Below, in pieces: positions 19,824-31,034 of a DNA stretch of 59,750 nt; the first letter of the stretch is position 1; every line of letters begins with the position of its first letter. The notes beneath the pieces are model-generated. The model did no database searches, was not told the origin of the DNA, and saw nothing but the letters and a program-made list of their open reading frames with translations. The position numbers were made by a program, and so were the translations under genes. Source of the stretch: Candolleomyces eurysporus. Lineage: Eukaryota > Basidiomycota > Agaricomycetes > Agaricales > Psathyrellaceae. The stretch lies in assembly GCA_027579435.1 (NCBI GenBank), contig JANBPK010001225.1, positions 1 to 59,750 of the forward strand, written 5' to 3'.

Positions 19824-21473
19824 TCAGAGACCAATCTGCGGCGCAACAGTTTTCCAAGGAACAACCTGCGACGCAACAGTTTTCCAAAGGAACTCTTGTC
19901 TAGTTCCATAGTGGTCAGAGCTACAACACTCAAGCTTTCGTAAAGACGGGCAATGGGCCGTCAAGAACGCCACCACTGGCGAGGGTGAAAGGATGGGTGA
20001 GTCACCAACATCGAATTTCTCTAAACCGCACTGCCAGTCGACATACTCCTCCTCCTCGTTTCCGGAGCGATTGTGCTGCTCTTCTCGTATCTGTGTGGCA
20101 TCGAAGCGAACGCCAAGAACACGGAGATTAGGGCAGCCACGAAGGATGGAAGTGAGGTGGGTGTGGTCGATATGGGGGCAGGCAGTCCGCATGGGAACCC
20201 CTCGAGTGGCATTTAGGACAAGCTTCTCAATACGAGGCCACGCGGATGGGATCGTCGTCGCCTGCTCCGACGTCAGTTCCACTCTGGTGGCAGGTAGGAA
20301 GATATCCACATCCGTCAAGGCACTCAGAGAGAACAGGGCGGAAATGTCCACATAGTCATCTATGTCGACGCCTTCCTGTTGCCGGCGCGCGATGCAGCCC
20401 TGCAATTCCAGCTTGGAAAATGTGTGGGGATTGCATTTTGATTTCATGAGATTGAAGAGGTGGTGAGCGCTAGCGCTTGACGGGGGTTGGTCTCTGTCGA
20501 ATAGGTAGCAGATGAAAGACTGCAGCTGATTCCTTTCAGGAAGGTATTCCAGCGCAATTATCGCCGCATCGACATTGTTTGTGGATATGACCAAAGACCG
20601 AAGGGAGGAGATTGTATCAAGACGATAGGGCGTTGTTGGGCGTCGAATCTCCTCATCTTCCAGCATCATGCGGAGCTTCAGAAGGTGAGGAGCTGACATC
20701 AAAATCGGAATAGACGTCAGTGAGACTGTGCCCAGGACCAATATTCGGAGGTTGTTCAAAGGGATCAATGGAATGAACGGATCCAGGAAGTCGCCGGGCG
20801 TGGTGTCAATGAGGTTCGAGAACTTCAAATGCTCCAACCGATGGACGTGATTGAATGCCCACTGCACTGTCATCGTATGGATAGGACTGTCTTGCATCAT
20901 TCTGAAGTCGATTTTGGTTACGTGCGGGCCCAGAAAGAGAGGCAGGTAGGGAAAGGCGTTGCGCCTTGTCAGTGCACTCCAAATGAGCTCTGTGGCCAGA
21001 GGCGTTAAGGCTCCAGGTTGAAAGTTCGTTGCTAATTGCAATCCTTGCAGCACCGCGGCGGACAACTTGAGCCCATTTTTCGTATGCCCCAATTCGAATA
21101 TGCGGATTCTGCGAGCATATTGCGTCTGGTACCTGCGGAGATCCGTCGATTGGATGGATCGTCTCAACGCCTGTCGATAGAAGATCAAGTCAAAATCGAA
21201 TAAGTCTTCTGGGGAATTAATAAATAGGAAGTAAAACAAATGTTTTACCAGGGTTCTTTGGGCTGTTTCTAGTACACTTTCTGTTCTGGAATCCACCAAC
21301 CCTTCCGGTAGGCAAGCGATGAGCGGTTCAAAGTTTTTTACATGGTACCAGAGCTGATCGAGGGCGGGTTCAAGGAGTGCCCGACAAGACAATGCTGTGG
21401 AAAGCAGATCCTTTGCCTCAAGTTCACTGCAGAGCAATAGCAGAACCTCGGGAATTGAGAGGCACTCGTCCAT
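19824..21473 (-). CDS. F-box-like protein, family I, paralogue 3 (intact)
   Basis: Exon 1 21473-21249 (MDECLSIPEVLLLLCSELEA) and exon 2 21170-19824 give a 523-residue protein. The intervening 78 bp (GTAAAA...TCGACAG) is phase 0, has no stop, and would read through as 26 extra residues. By comparison with paralogues 1 and 2, whose introns sit at the same place, I treat it as spliced. The F-box-like head is followed by a long Leu-rich region ending QIGL. This is the least damaged copy and the most divergent, so it is probably the oldest. An in-frame ATG at 21503 would add 10 residues. Confidence 0.82.
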   Translation of the reverse strand: MDECLSIPEVLLLLCSELEAKDLLSTALSCRALLEPALDQLWYHVKNFEPLIACLPEGLVDSRTESVLETAQRTLVKHLFYFLFINSPEDLFDFDLIFYRQALRRSIQSTDLRRYQTQYARRIRIFELGHTKNGLKLSAAVLQGLQLATNFQPGALTPLATELIWSALTRRNAFPYLPLFLGPHVTKIDFRMMQDSPIHTMTVQWAFNHVHRLEHLKFSNLIDTTPGDFLDPFIPLIPLNNLRILVLGTVSLTSIPILMSAPHLLKLRMMLEDEEIRRPTTPYRLDTISSLRSLVISTNNVDAAIIALEYLPERNQLQSFICYLFDRDQPPSSASAHHLFNLMKSKCNPHTFSKLELQGCIARRQQEGVDIDDYVDISALFSLSALTDVDIFLPATRVELTSEQATTIPSAWPRIEKLVLNATRGVPMRTACPHIDHTHLTSILRGCPNLRVLGVRFDATQIREEQHNRSGNEEEEYVDWQCGLEKFDVGDSPILSPSPVVAFLTAHCPSLRKLECCSSDHYGTRQEFLWKTVASQVVPWKTVAPQIGL

Positions 21474-21503
21474 GATGATTTGATGGTGTTGGTACCTGTG
21501 CAA

Positions 21504-22057
21504 GATACAGTCGCTAATTGATCATTACCATTTCTCTGATGTATGTCAATGTTGACACCTAAGCAACAAGAGGAAGGTCAAGGTTCCTCCTCCCCAAACG
21601 AACACGACGACTCCATCTTGCCTTTTTGCTTCTACAGAATCTGCATCCGCCCCATCTATACTCTCAATTAGCTTGTAAAGACATTAAACGACCGTCGCTG
21701 TACACCTTCCAGGGTTTCTTGAACTTGGCATTGAATACTGCTGTAGGCGGCAATAAGCGATTTATCAGAGAAGCGCGGAACGGTTTCAAAAACTTCTAGT
21801 AGAGGCGGGCTCTATAGTACTCCATTCGAGATCCTCTAACAATTGTATCATAATGTCTTGTTCTAAGGGCTCAGCTAGAATATTGATTCTCCATCGGAAT
21901 GCACACGCAGTGTCAGTATCACCGCAGTATTCGTGTCGGCCTGAATCCAGGGAGGACAAGCCACCAGAGCACGACGTTGAAGAGGTAAAAGAAAATATGA
22001 TTTCTACGAAAAGACTCCCAGTGTTGACACTAAAGCATCAAGTACTCCAGACCTCCT
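21504..22057. other. Spacer between F-box-like 3 and delta-COP 3' end
   Basis: Holds the promoter of paralogue 3 and the 3' region of delta-COP. A ~20-bp motif recurs imperfectly (TGTTGACACCTAAGCAACAAG near 21549 and TGTTGACACTAAAGCATCAAG near 22022). No gene is seen. Confidence 0.45.
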
Positions 22058-24003
22058 TTAAACAACAAGATATTCATCAGCACTAACAATTGCATCCAAA
22101 CTCCATTCATCCAGAGTTCCCCCTGCCGTTTTAGCAACTTCGGCGACCCCGACGCCCGCCAGACTGCCTTTCCCAACGAAGCTCACTTCCACAGGGAAGA
22201 ACGCCCCCGGATCAACACCATTCACACTGAAAATGAGGGACCCAGACTTGGTGTCGTCGTCAGGAGAGATGGTAGCGATTTTCCAGTCCAAAGAGTGTGA
22301 ATTGGCATTGAGGGACCAGTCACCTGTGTGGGAGGAGACGGTTGGGTAGGAGCCGTCGCTGTGTAACAGATGTTAGTGATAGAATCATAAAGGAGGAGTG
22401 GCAGGCACGTACGGAAGTGGAATGGAGATGACGACGTCGTATAGAGTGACCGATTCGTTCTCTAGATCATACTCGATGCTCACTTCGCACGTCCCATCGT
22501 TGGATGGTGTCGGCCAGCAATTGACTGCAACCAATTCCAATCAGCTCAGATCATGGAACGATGGAAAGAGACATAGACGCACTCGAAAGCGGAACATTAC
22601 TCTCATCTGTCCCCGCATATCTCCACTTCAATACCGCCAGACTCTGTCCAACAGGGAACGACCTCGACGCATCCTTGAGCGCAATAATCCTCTGCTGGCC
22701 AGGGGCGAACTTGGCAACATTAGGATGCTGCTTAAACTGCAACCCATTAGCTCCACCGAAATCCGTTGCTGGAGCGAGAGTCAAGCGGAGCTGGGTGAGT
22801 TCGGGCTCAGTGATCAAGAGGTTCATGTCGCCTTTGAGTTCCATGGATTGGACACCGCCATCTCGGAGTATCGAGAGGGCGAGGGATTCTCGAATGACGA
22901 TGTGAACGCTGTAAAAGTAAAATTCAATTGTTAGGTGCAAGGAGGGATAGAATGAGTGGGATCGCCGTACCTCTGCTGTTCGACTTCAGGAATGCTTCCT
23001 CTTTCGCTCGCTTGAGCGGGTGCGGGAGCCCTAGGGCCAGGTTCCGCAGCCGGCGTCGGAGGCTGGGAAATTTCAGGTGTAGGGATCGCAGCCAGCTCCG
23101 GTCCCAGCGCGTCCAAGAGTTCGTTTTGCTTTGATTTCTTCGCGCCTAGCTTCATGCCGCCGCTCTTGAACGCCGGCGCGCGGGTAGTGCTGGACCTAGT
23201 GGTTGTGGAAGCATCGGGTGTGTTGCGCGGTTCGGGTGCTTCGTAACGCGGGACGGGGGAGTACCCAGTGGGCCCGCCTCCAATGCCGCCCATGTAGCTG
23301 CTGCTTCCTCCACCGGTTGCTGCGCGTCGTTGTTGTTCTCGTCGTTGCATCTCGAGTTGTTTGGCGCGCCGTTTGAGTTCCTCTTTGGCCTCGGCTTCCT
23401 TGTTCTGTGAGGGTCGTTAGAATGATCAATCAGTCTGGATGGTGAAGCCAACGTACCCTCGCGATAATTTCTTGGATCTTCTCTTCGTGACTCTCCATCT
23501 CCAATATACTCCTAACCTGCATCAGGTTAACATTCTCCCTATAACCCAGACTGACAATCTCATCAAACGCCCCGAGGAGCTCGAACGAATTTTTGAGGAT
23601 CTCTCTCTCGTCAGCGCTTCGACACATATCCGACACCGTTCGCGCGAACAAATGGAGAGTGTCGATATCTTGCAGGATATTGGACGCCTTGTTGGTGATT
23701 AACAAGATGTATAGATCTTCAAGGGGTTGGTAGACGTATCGGACGTCTGCAGTCTCGACAGAGGTGTGCTGGGTATTGGCGGGGATGAGTTTGGGGAAGG
23801 AGGCGAGGAGAGATTCGATGCGGGTGCGTGTCATGTCGCGAAATTGGCGAGAGATGACCGCTGCAATCCCAAAGATTAACATCGTTTTGACCGTAAAATT
23901 TGGTGGACGTACGCTTTCCGCCTTTTGTGCATATTGAAGCAGCCAGAACAACCTATTCGAATTTATGAGAAGACTTCAAATCTCATACAAAAAGGCGTAC
24001 CAT
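22058..24003 (-). CDS. RET2: Coatomer subunit delta (delta-COP)
   Basis: Seven exons: 24003-24001, 23952-23913, 23860-23457, 23404-22971, 22908-22583, 22524-22413, 22358-22058. They sum exactly to 539 codons plus stop. The first exon is only the ATG, split from GTTGTTCTGGCTGC (Val-Val-Leu-Ala-Ala-Ser-Ile-Cys) by an intron. The longin-like N-terminus (VISRQFRDMTRTRIESLLAS, Thr-Ala-Asp-Val-Arg-Tyr-Val-Tyr-Gln-Pro-Leu, FDEIVSLGYRENVNLMQVRS) is followed by a charged linker with Gly-rich patches. The C-terminal mu-homology domain (SLALSILRDGGVQSMELKGD, Phe-Lys-Gln-His-Pro-Asn-Val, INCWPTPSNDGTCEVSIEYD) ends DEYLVV. Delta-COP is part of the COPI F-subcomplex on Golgi-to-ER vesicles. The gene is divergent from UTP14 with 194 bp between starts. 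Confidence 0.95.
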
Positions 24004-24197
24004 GGTGAATAGAGTCTATGGATAGCGTATCTAGCCAGACGTCGACACGTACATTCGCCCATCAGCGGTTTAGGGCAGGCCATCTCCCGGATCAACCGCG
24101 GGCCGCTTCATGTCCAAACCCTAACCAGATCTTTTCTCTCTCTCCAACATACGGCCATCGTCAGGCTTCCTTCATTCCTGCCATTTCTCAGAGATAA
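24004..24197. promoter_or_regulatory. Shared divergent promoter, delta-COP / UTP14
   Basis: 194 bp separate the two start codons, which face away from each other. A CT-rich tract (TCTTTTCTCTCTCTCC near 24129-24145) lies on the UTP14 side, as expected for a fungal transcription start region. Bidirectional control is inferred from spacing only. Confidence 0.55.
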
Positions 24198-27100
24198 ATG
24201 GCCAAATCCTCTTCATTCTCGAGGATTAAAGCTCCAAGCAACCCCCGCNAAAAAATCCTCATTCCACCCAGGCGGAAAATCATCCTTTTTGAACAACCGC
24301 AAAGCCAAGGCCGAAGCCGGATATGCCAAACGCAAAGACAAGAAGAAACAACAAGGAGACGTCCAGGACGTCTACGAATACCTCCCCGAAAAGACTCGCA
24401 GATCAAAGGTCCGACTCGACCTCGATAAATCAGAGGCCCAGGAATTCGGCGGAAATCTAGACGAATTCGACGATGCCCAGAGGGAGGCATTGCGTGCCAG
24501 GCTTATTGGTGAAAATGATGAGGATGAGAAAGTGGATAGTGAGGATGATGAGGAGCTTGATAGTGATGCTGCTTTTGAGGAGAGCGACGAGGAACGGTTT
24601 GCAGAGTTCTTTGGAAATAAAAAGGTACGCTATTTCGGCTGGTTTTATGTCTATCATCTTTCTGATGCGATTCATCGTAGAAGNAAAAAACCGTTGGATA
24701 AGAAGCAGCGTACAGTCCATTTCACTGATGTAGACCTTAACGAAGACGAAGATGAGGATAACGACAAGGCTCCTGCACCTAGGGACGACAGTGAAGAGAG
24801 CGAAGAAGAGGAAGAAGAAGGTGAAGACGACGAATTCATCGACCTTCTCGACGTTTTGGATGGAAAAGGCGAGATAGATATGGGCAGCGACGACGAAAAG
24901 CCCAAAAAGTCATCCGCACCCTCCAAACCACTATCCACGGACGACTCAGAGTTCGGCATGGACGAGGATCCACTTGAAGAAGACGTCGATGAGGAAATGG
25001 ACGACAAGGAAGGCTCCGGCTCTTCGGAAGAGGATGTTGACGATGAAGAGGACGAAGACGAGGAGGAGGACGAGGAAGAAGAGGATAACCAAATACAAAT
25101 TACCGCCTCCGACGACGAAGAAAACGATCTTAACGAAGATGCCCTCTCCAACCTACAAACCTTTGTCTCAAGCCTCAGTACCACCTCGACCTCTCAAAAG
25201 CGTAAAGTTCAAGCAGATGGCGACGGAGATGCCGTCGCCCCAGCCCCTAAACGTCGCACTACCATCCGCGAAAAGACAGAAGCTGGTGTGGAAGACGAGT
25301 TCCGTATTGACTCGAGTGGTGAGTAATTGGTATATTCTCCTTAATACCCGTACATGTGCTAAGATGGTATAATACAGGCTCGAAGCTGAACCTCGACGAC
25401 CTCCTCGCACCACTGGCAACCCAATCATCCTCCCTCCAAACTCTCAAGAAATCAACAAAGATTCTAGGATCGTCCAAAACTAAAGCTCTGTCTGCACCTC
25501 TACCCCAGCGTGCACAGGAACGTTTGGATCGCGAGGCTGCTTACGAGAAGACGAAGGAGGAGGTGGACAAGTGGAGCGGGACGATGAAGAAGATTCGCGA
25601 GGCTGAACATCTAAGCTTCCCCCTTCAAGCCGAGAAACCAAGCCGAATCTCCAACTCTGAGCTGACAGCCAAGTTTAAGGTGTGTAGACCTTCCCCTATA
25701 TCCTATCCTCGAATTTCTGACCGATGCATTTTAGCCAACAACACCGATGGAATCAGCCGTCTCCTCCCTCCTCGCCTCCGCAAACCTTAGCACCGACATC
25801 TCAATCCACGATACCGAATCCTCCATGCTCACTGCCAATAACCTGACCCTCGAAGAAGTCGCGCACCGGCGGGCCGAGCTGCGTAAAATGCGCGAACTGA
25901 TGTTCCGCGCTGAAACTAAAGCTCGGAGGGTAAAGAAAATCAAGAGCAAGACCTATAGGAAACTCCGGCGGAAAGAGAAGGAGAGGTTGGCAGAGCAGCT
26001 GGGTGACAACTCTGATAGCGACGAGGAGGGTGGGGATGAGGAGAAGCAGAGGAAGAGAGCGATGGAGCGTGCGACCCTTCGGCATAAGCACACGGGTAAA
26101 TGGGCCAAGCAGATGAAGAGTAAACATCTGGATGTGGATCAGAGGAAGGAGCTGGAGGAGATGTTGGATAAGGGTGAGAAATTGCGGAGGAAAATTCAAG
26201 GTGTCGGGTCGGACGACGATGATGACGATGATGAGGGTAGTAGTGAAGAAGATAGTGATGCTGAAGAGGCGGTGGAACGTATCAAGTCAAACGCGTTCGA
26301 CGAGTTGCAGAAACTCAAAGCTAGTGATGGAGACAGAGGAGAAGAAGAGTCGGGGAAGAGCAAGGGGATTTTTGAGATGAAGTTTATGAAAAATGCGATG
26401 GCGAGGCAGCAAGCTGCTGCTAATCGTGAAGTGGACGACTTCATCAAGGAATTAGGGCCTCATTCCGCGGAAGAGGACAACGACGGAAGCGGGCAGGAAG
26501 ACGACCAGGAGCCTGATCACGACCCGCAAAGCGGTGTATTGGTCCATCGTGCAGGTGGTCGTGTGGTCTATAGACCTGGTGCTGCGGTACGTATTTTTCT
26601 ATCATCCGCACGACGTCGCTCCTATTCTAATTTCTACACCTTCTGTTTGATCAGCCAACGAAACCGTCAATACTGATTCCGTCATCCTTCCTGATACCTC
26701 CACCTTCGGATACCTCAAGCGTAACACTCAAATCAACCGACTTCCTCTCACCTCCACCCATCTCGCCAATCCAAGCCACCAAGAGAGATAGTCCCACGCG
26801 TACCTCAGCGGCGGAATCATCTAATGCTGCTTCCTCGTCATCGAATCCCTGGCTCTCTGTCCAATCCGATGCCGGAACAGGCTTCAAGATAGCCAAACGG
26901 NAAAAACGAAGTGGTCGTAAGCAAAGAGAGCAAGTCCGCCGAGAAGTCGAAGAACAAGCTCTCGAAAGCCCAGAGGAAGAGGGAAGAGGAAAAAGAGAAG
27001 GCGAGGGACGATGCAGAGTTGGATATTTTGACTGGGGATGTGTTGACTTTGGGTGATGGTGATGCTACACCGAAAGCCGCTGCCAAGGGGAAGGGCAAAG

Positions 27101-27830
27101 AAAAGGCGCAAGTTAGGCTTCCTCCAGGCGGATCCGGCGTCGCCGATGAGGATGATGAGGACTCGGATGGACACAATAGTGAACTCGAGTTCCAAGAACA
27201 AGCTCTCCAGGTCAAGGCGAAGGGCAAAGGCAAAGGCAAAGCAGCTCCAGGCGCTTTCCAGCAGCGCGACCTTGTTGCTCTGGCGTTTGCTGGTGACAAC
27301 GTCGTTAAGGTCAGTATATCACCGCCCTTCTGTAGCTCTTAGCCCTGACCCGTTTTCGAACCCAGGAATTCGAGGAGGCGAAGAAGCGCGAAATCGCGGA
27401 AGACGCACCCAAGGAGATAGACACCACAATACCCGGATGGGTTAGTATCTTATCTTTTCCTTCCATATGACCTATTCGCCTAAAAGCTTCTCTTGTAATT
27501 CGCAAACAGGGCTCATGGGGCGGTACCGGCCTCCGCTCCAAACCACCCAAACCCTCCCGAATCAAGAAAATTGCGGGTATTGACCCAACAACCCGAGCCG
27601 ACTACAACAAAAAGCATATCATCATCTCCGAAAAGAAGGACAAAAAGGCCTCAAAGTACTTGGTGCAAGACTTGCCTTACCCCTATACAAGCCAGGCGCA
27701 GTTCGAGAAGGCTATGGACAGGCCGCTGGGTGTACAGTGGAATACGAGGTCGGCGTTCCAGAGGGCTACGCTGCCTAGAGTTGTCAAGAAACCTGGAGTG
27801 GTGATTACGCCTTTGGAAAAGAAGGCGTAG
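24198..27830 (+). CDS. UTP14: U3 snoRNA-associated protein UTP14 (SSU processome)
   Basis: Seven exons: 24198-24624, 24681-25318, 25378-25679, 25735-26586, 26655-27309, 27366-27440, 27510-27830, about 1089 residues. The acidic Asp/Glu/Ser blocks and Lys-rich segments are as usual for UTP14. Diagnostic parts are RRKEKERLAEQLGD with the Arg-His-Lys-His-Thr-Gly-Lys-Trp-Ala-Lys signature, and the C-terminal GSWGGTGLRSK, HIIISEKKDKKASKYLVQDL, Pro-Tyr-Pro-Tyr, and Gly-Val-Gln-Trp-Asn-Thr. UTP14 recruits and activates the helicase DHR1 (yeast Ecm16) to remove U3 from pre-40S particles in the nucleolus. Three Ns beside A runs (24249, 24684, 26901) alter the frame locally. The conserved frame resumes after each, so I treat these as sequence uncertainty. 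Confidence 0.95.
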
Positions 27831-28314
27831 AGGGGTGTTTGTCAACCGTCGCTCACCTATAATCGATGAGAGGGATGAGCGTATGCAGCCCATCCAACCT
27901 TCGGATTCATTTATTCTCTCAATCTGACTCGACTCATTCACTGTTTTTGGTACAATTTATCAATTCAAAATTTCGCATATTTTATGCCGCATCATAGTAA
28001 CAACATNCCCCCCACCTTCCTTCTCCCAGCTCGCCCAGAACCTAACCTCCAAAAAACCACGACACGAGAAAATATGTGCTCCGCGATGATTTCGATCCTC
28101 GAAATGAAAGAGGTATCGCCATTCATAGGTGAAAACGCCGAGGTCATCCTACACTAATGATCTCTGCATGGTTGTCGCTAGTACGTAAAAAAGCCCACTG
28201 ATGGGGAAGCGAAATAAGGGCGTCTAAAGGTATGTCCGAAAGCAGCGAAAGCACAAAAGACCAATAGCTAACAAAACATCGACAACGCGAGAAGCTAGTC
28301 CAATCCAATCAAGT
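27831..28314. other. Convergent spacer UTP14 / Ser-rich gene
   Basis: Both neighbours end here. No gene is seen. An N at 28007 precedes a C run. Confidence 0.5.
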
Positions 28315-31034
28315 TCAAACCATCTTCGGCGGTATACTCCTCCCAGGCTCCCACTTCGAACTTTCACCTCTCCTACCACCAGTCCGGATCCGACTGAGAC
28401 CTCGGAGCCCTGAGATCCTAGAACCGACAGACCTGAAGAGAGAGGCCAGTTTGGAGTCCGAGTCGCTCCTTGAGCGATCTTTCGACGTCGGAGGGATCGT
28501 GGTCATGACTCTCTTCAGACCCAGTCCGTCGTTTCTGCCACTAGATGTAAGTTCAATATCGACGTCGGGCCAGAGCTCGACAGCGGGTAGCAAGCCCATT
28601 TCGCTTCGTCGCGGTTGTCCTTCTTCTACCAAAGGAGTAGCACCAGAATCCAGAGACAGAGCATCGCCGCGATTGGTTGCCTCGAGTAGTAAAGTTCCAT
28701 TAGCATCCTGAGGGCCTTCGTCATAGTCAGGATTCAAAGCAGAGCCACACTCTCCCAGACTCCCAACCGAAGTTTTCTTGCTAGACGAAACCGCACTCGA
28801 GAACCTCGTCCAAACAGAGTTCGAAGACCTCCTTGACCTGTCAGTTGTAGCCGTACTCTTCGTCGTATACGTATTCCTCTTGCTCTTGCTCGAGACCAAA
28901 GACCAACGCCGTTTCGTTTTCGCAGAAGGATTAGCCTCAGGGTCGCACCTAGTAGCCACTCTCGCTAGAGCCTCGGAGAGCTGAAGTGATCCCGCTCCAG
29001 TACCGCTAGCGCCGGAACCAAGTTCTGAGAGAGGAGGCAGGAGGGTTCCGTGTTCATCAGCACGGATCCTGGACCCGCCGCTCACTCCCGTGTGCCCGCC
29101 TGCCTCAGCCGTATTCACCGAAGATTCCACAGTGTCAGGCCACGTCGCGATTGAACCGCTCGGTCTTCGTCCACTCTCATCGCTGTTCGTCTGAGCGCGA
29201 CGGGAGTCAACGGAGCCTCTGACCCCAGGAGTTGCGTCCATGCTACCTTCCTCACTAGCAAAAGAGTCGTTCGTAGGCTGGTGATCCTTGAAGAATCTAC
29301 TGGACTTGGTCGTCTCCGGTGTGGGTTGAATCAGCACCAGAGATGGAATTATCGGTTGTCTTTGGGACTCCGTATATGCTTCTACAAACAAACCGAGATT
29401 TCCTTCAGCATTTTAAGGGCTTGATACAAATCGAAGAACAACCTACCCTCGAAGCTACCAGGGTCCAGAAGCTGGGATTCGTAGCTTCGTTCATTATATT
29501 CCTCAGCGTCGCCGCCCTCTTCCGTCGAGGTGCCATATCGCTCGAGGCTTTGCCCATATTCATGCACTCTGCGATGCATCTCGCACCCTGCAGAACCAAA
29601 CGTCTGGTTACAATTGGTCAGTCATTTCGAACACCCCGCCTAAACGGTAAACCGGATGACTCACTTTGATTTCCATGAGTTCGCCATAGCTCGATTCCGA
29701 GCTGTCGTAAATGGCTCCACAGTCCTCTTTGGAGTTGCTCGCTAGCTCTGGGTTAGCGGGGGCCAACTCCCTCGGGTTGGCCGAGTCGTCTGGGAAGACT
29801 AATCCCCCGCTGCTACTGAGGATTGGGGCATCCTCGAAGATGGGCGATAGCTCCAGTTCAAATAACTTGGACGAGTACGAGTGAGAGCTTGATTGTGCCC
29901 GCCGCGAGTCCTGGATCGAGTTTAGCTTTGTTTGCAAGACCCCGCCTTGCAGAAACTTACTGTTTGCTTCGAATTTTTGCAAGGAGTCAGGGTGTATTCG
30001 TTGCTGTCAGAGCCAGACTGGCTAGAGGACGACGCTTCTAGAGCAGCTGCGTATTCCTCGTTCATCATCCTGAGAATCGACTAGGGTAAAAGCAAGAGAA
30101 ACGACGATTAGATTTAATGACGAGGGGCACTTCCCAGCGAATCATCGGCAAACCTTTTCCCAAGCCTCTTGGTCCGCAGTTTGACAAGGCTTGATGGTAT
30201 ATTCGAGAAATGGATTAGTGCTACCCCCAGAGTCGTCAGACAACGACGCTCCGATGGCTTGCTCTCCCGATCTGGAGCACTCTGGATGCTGGATCCAGGA
30301 TTCAGCCTTTGAAAATCGCGCATATACAAGGGGACTTACTTGGGGATCGCCAATCGGTATTGAAGCTTCCAAATCAGGAGATGGCAGGTAGTCCGACGCA
30401 ACTGGACTCGGAGGATTGCCGAAGTCCTTCACATGCTACAAGGGCGGGACAACTTTAGCAAGCAACTTGGTTCAATGCCGGAGAGTATTCACAGAATTGA
30501 TAATCCAAGGGCTCGTCCGACCGCCGCCAGTCTGGACGTCGAGATGGGTTCCTCGTGGATGTTCCTCGGAAATACCTTGACTGCGTGCGTCACGCGCTGA
30601 GCAATCCCCACCAACAGTATTAGCATTGGCAGGAGCTCTGCGGGGGGTGGGCATGGGGTTCATTTCGCGAGCGTATTTTTGGCAGCAATCCTTGGTCCGC
30701 GGAGCAAGTTCCGTGTTTCTTCGCGCGTGAGTGTTCGCAGCTGGTTCAAGACATTCAATTCTGATCAAATTGCCAGTATTCAAAATTTGACTCACCGCGT
30801 CGCTCCCTCGCCGCCCTGAACGCCTGGCTGTGAATCTGTCGCCTCGACGCCGCAGACGAGGATGAGTAAGTGCTGAAGCGACCACTGCAGTCAGAGCTAG
30901 GAACTAGAAACGTCTATTTGCAGAAATGGTCAATTGCAACCAAGATCCCAGAAACCAGGAAGACGACAAGGACGCACTGGATTTGGGAGAACGTACAAAC
31001 TGAGCGAGTATAACGCCGACGCCGGGAAGAACAT
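28315..31034 (-). CDS. Ser-rich, basic unknown protein (multi-exon; start uncertain)
   Basis: Several exons join in frame through small introns: the segment ending RTSPWIINS, then HVKDFGNPPSPVASDY, then AESWIQHPECSRSGEQAIGA, then SILRMMNEEYAAALEASSSS, then DSRRAQSSSHSYSSKLFELE, then TFGSAGCEMHRRVHEYGQSL, then the long last exon to PPKMV. The last exon is rich in Ser/Thr/Arg (for example TKRRWSLVSSKSKRNTYTTK), looks disordered, and has many potential phosphorylation sites. At the 5' end an alternative reading contains a 16-residue hydrophobic helix (VLVVFLVSGILVAIDH near 30930) that could be a membrane anchor, but I could not join it in frame. The start at 31034 (MFFPASALYSLSLY) is a guess. 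No known domain is recognised. Confidence 0.6.

Noticed and set aside
24672..25184. Poly-Ser minus-strand frame of 170 codons
   Set aside because: It is the shadow of the Asp/Glu-rich codons of UTP14 on the other strand.
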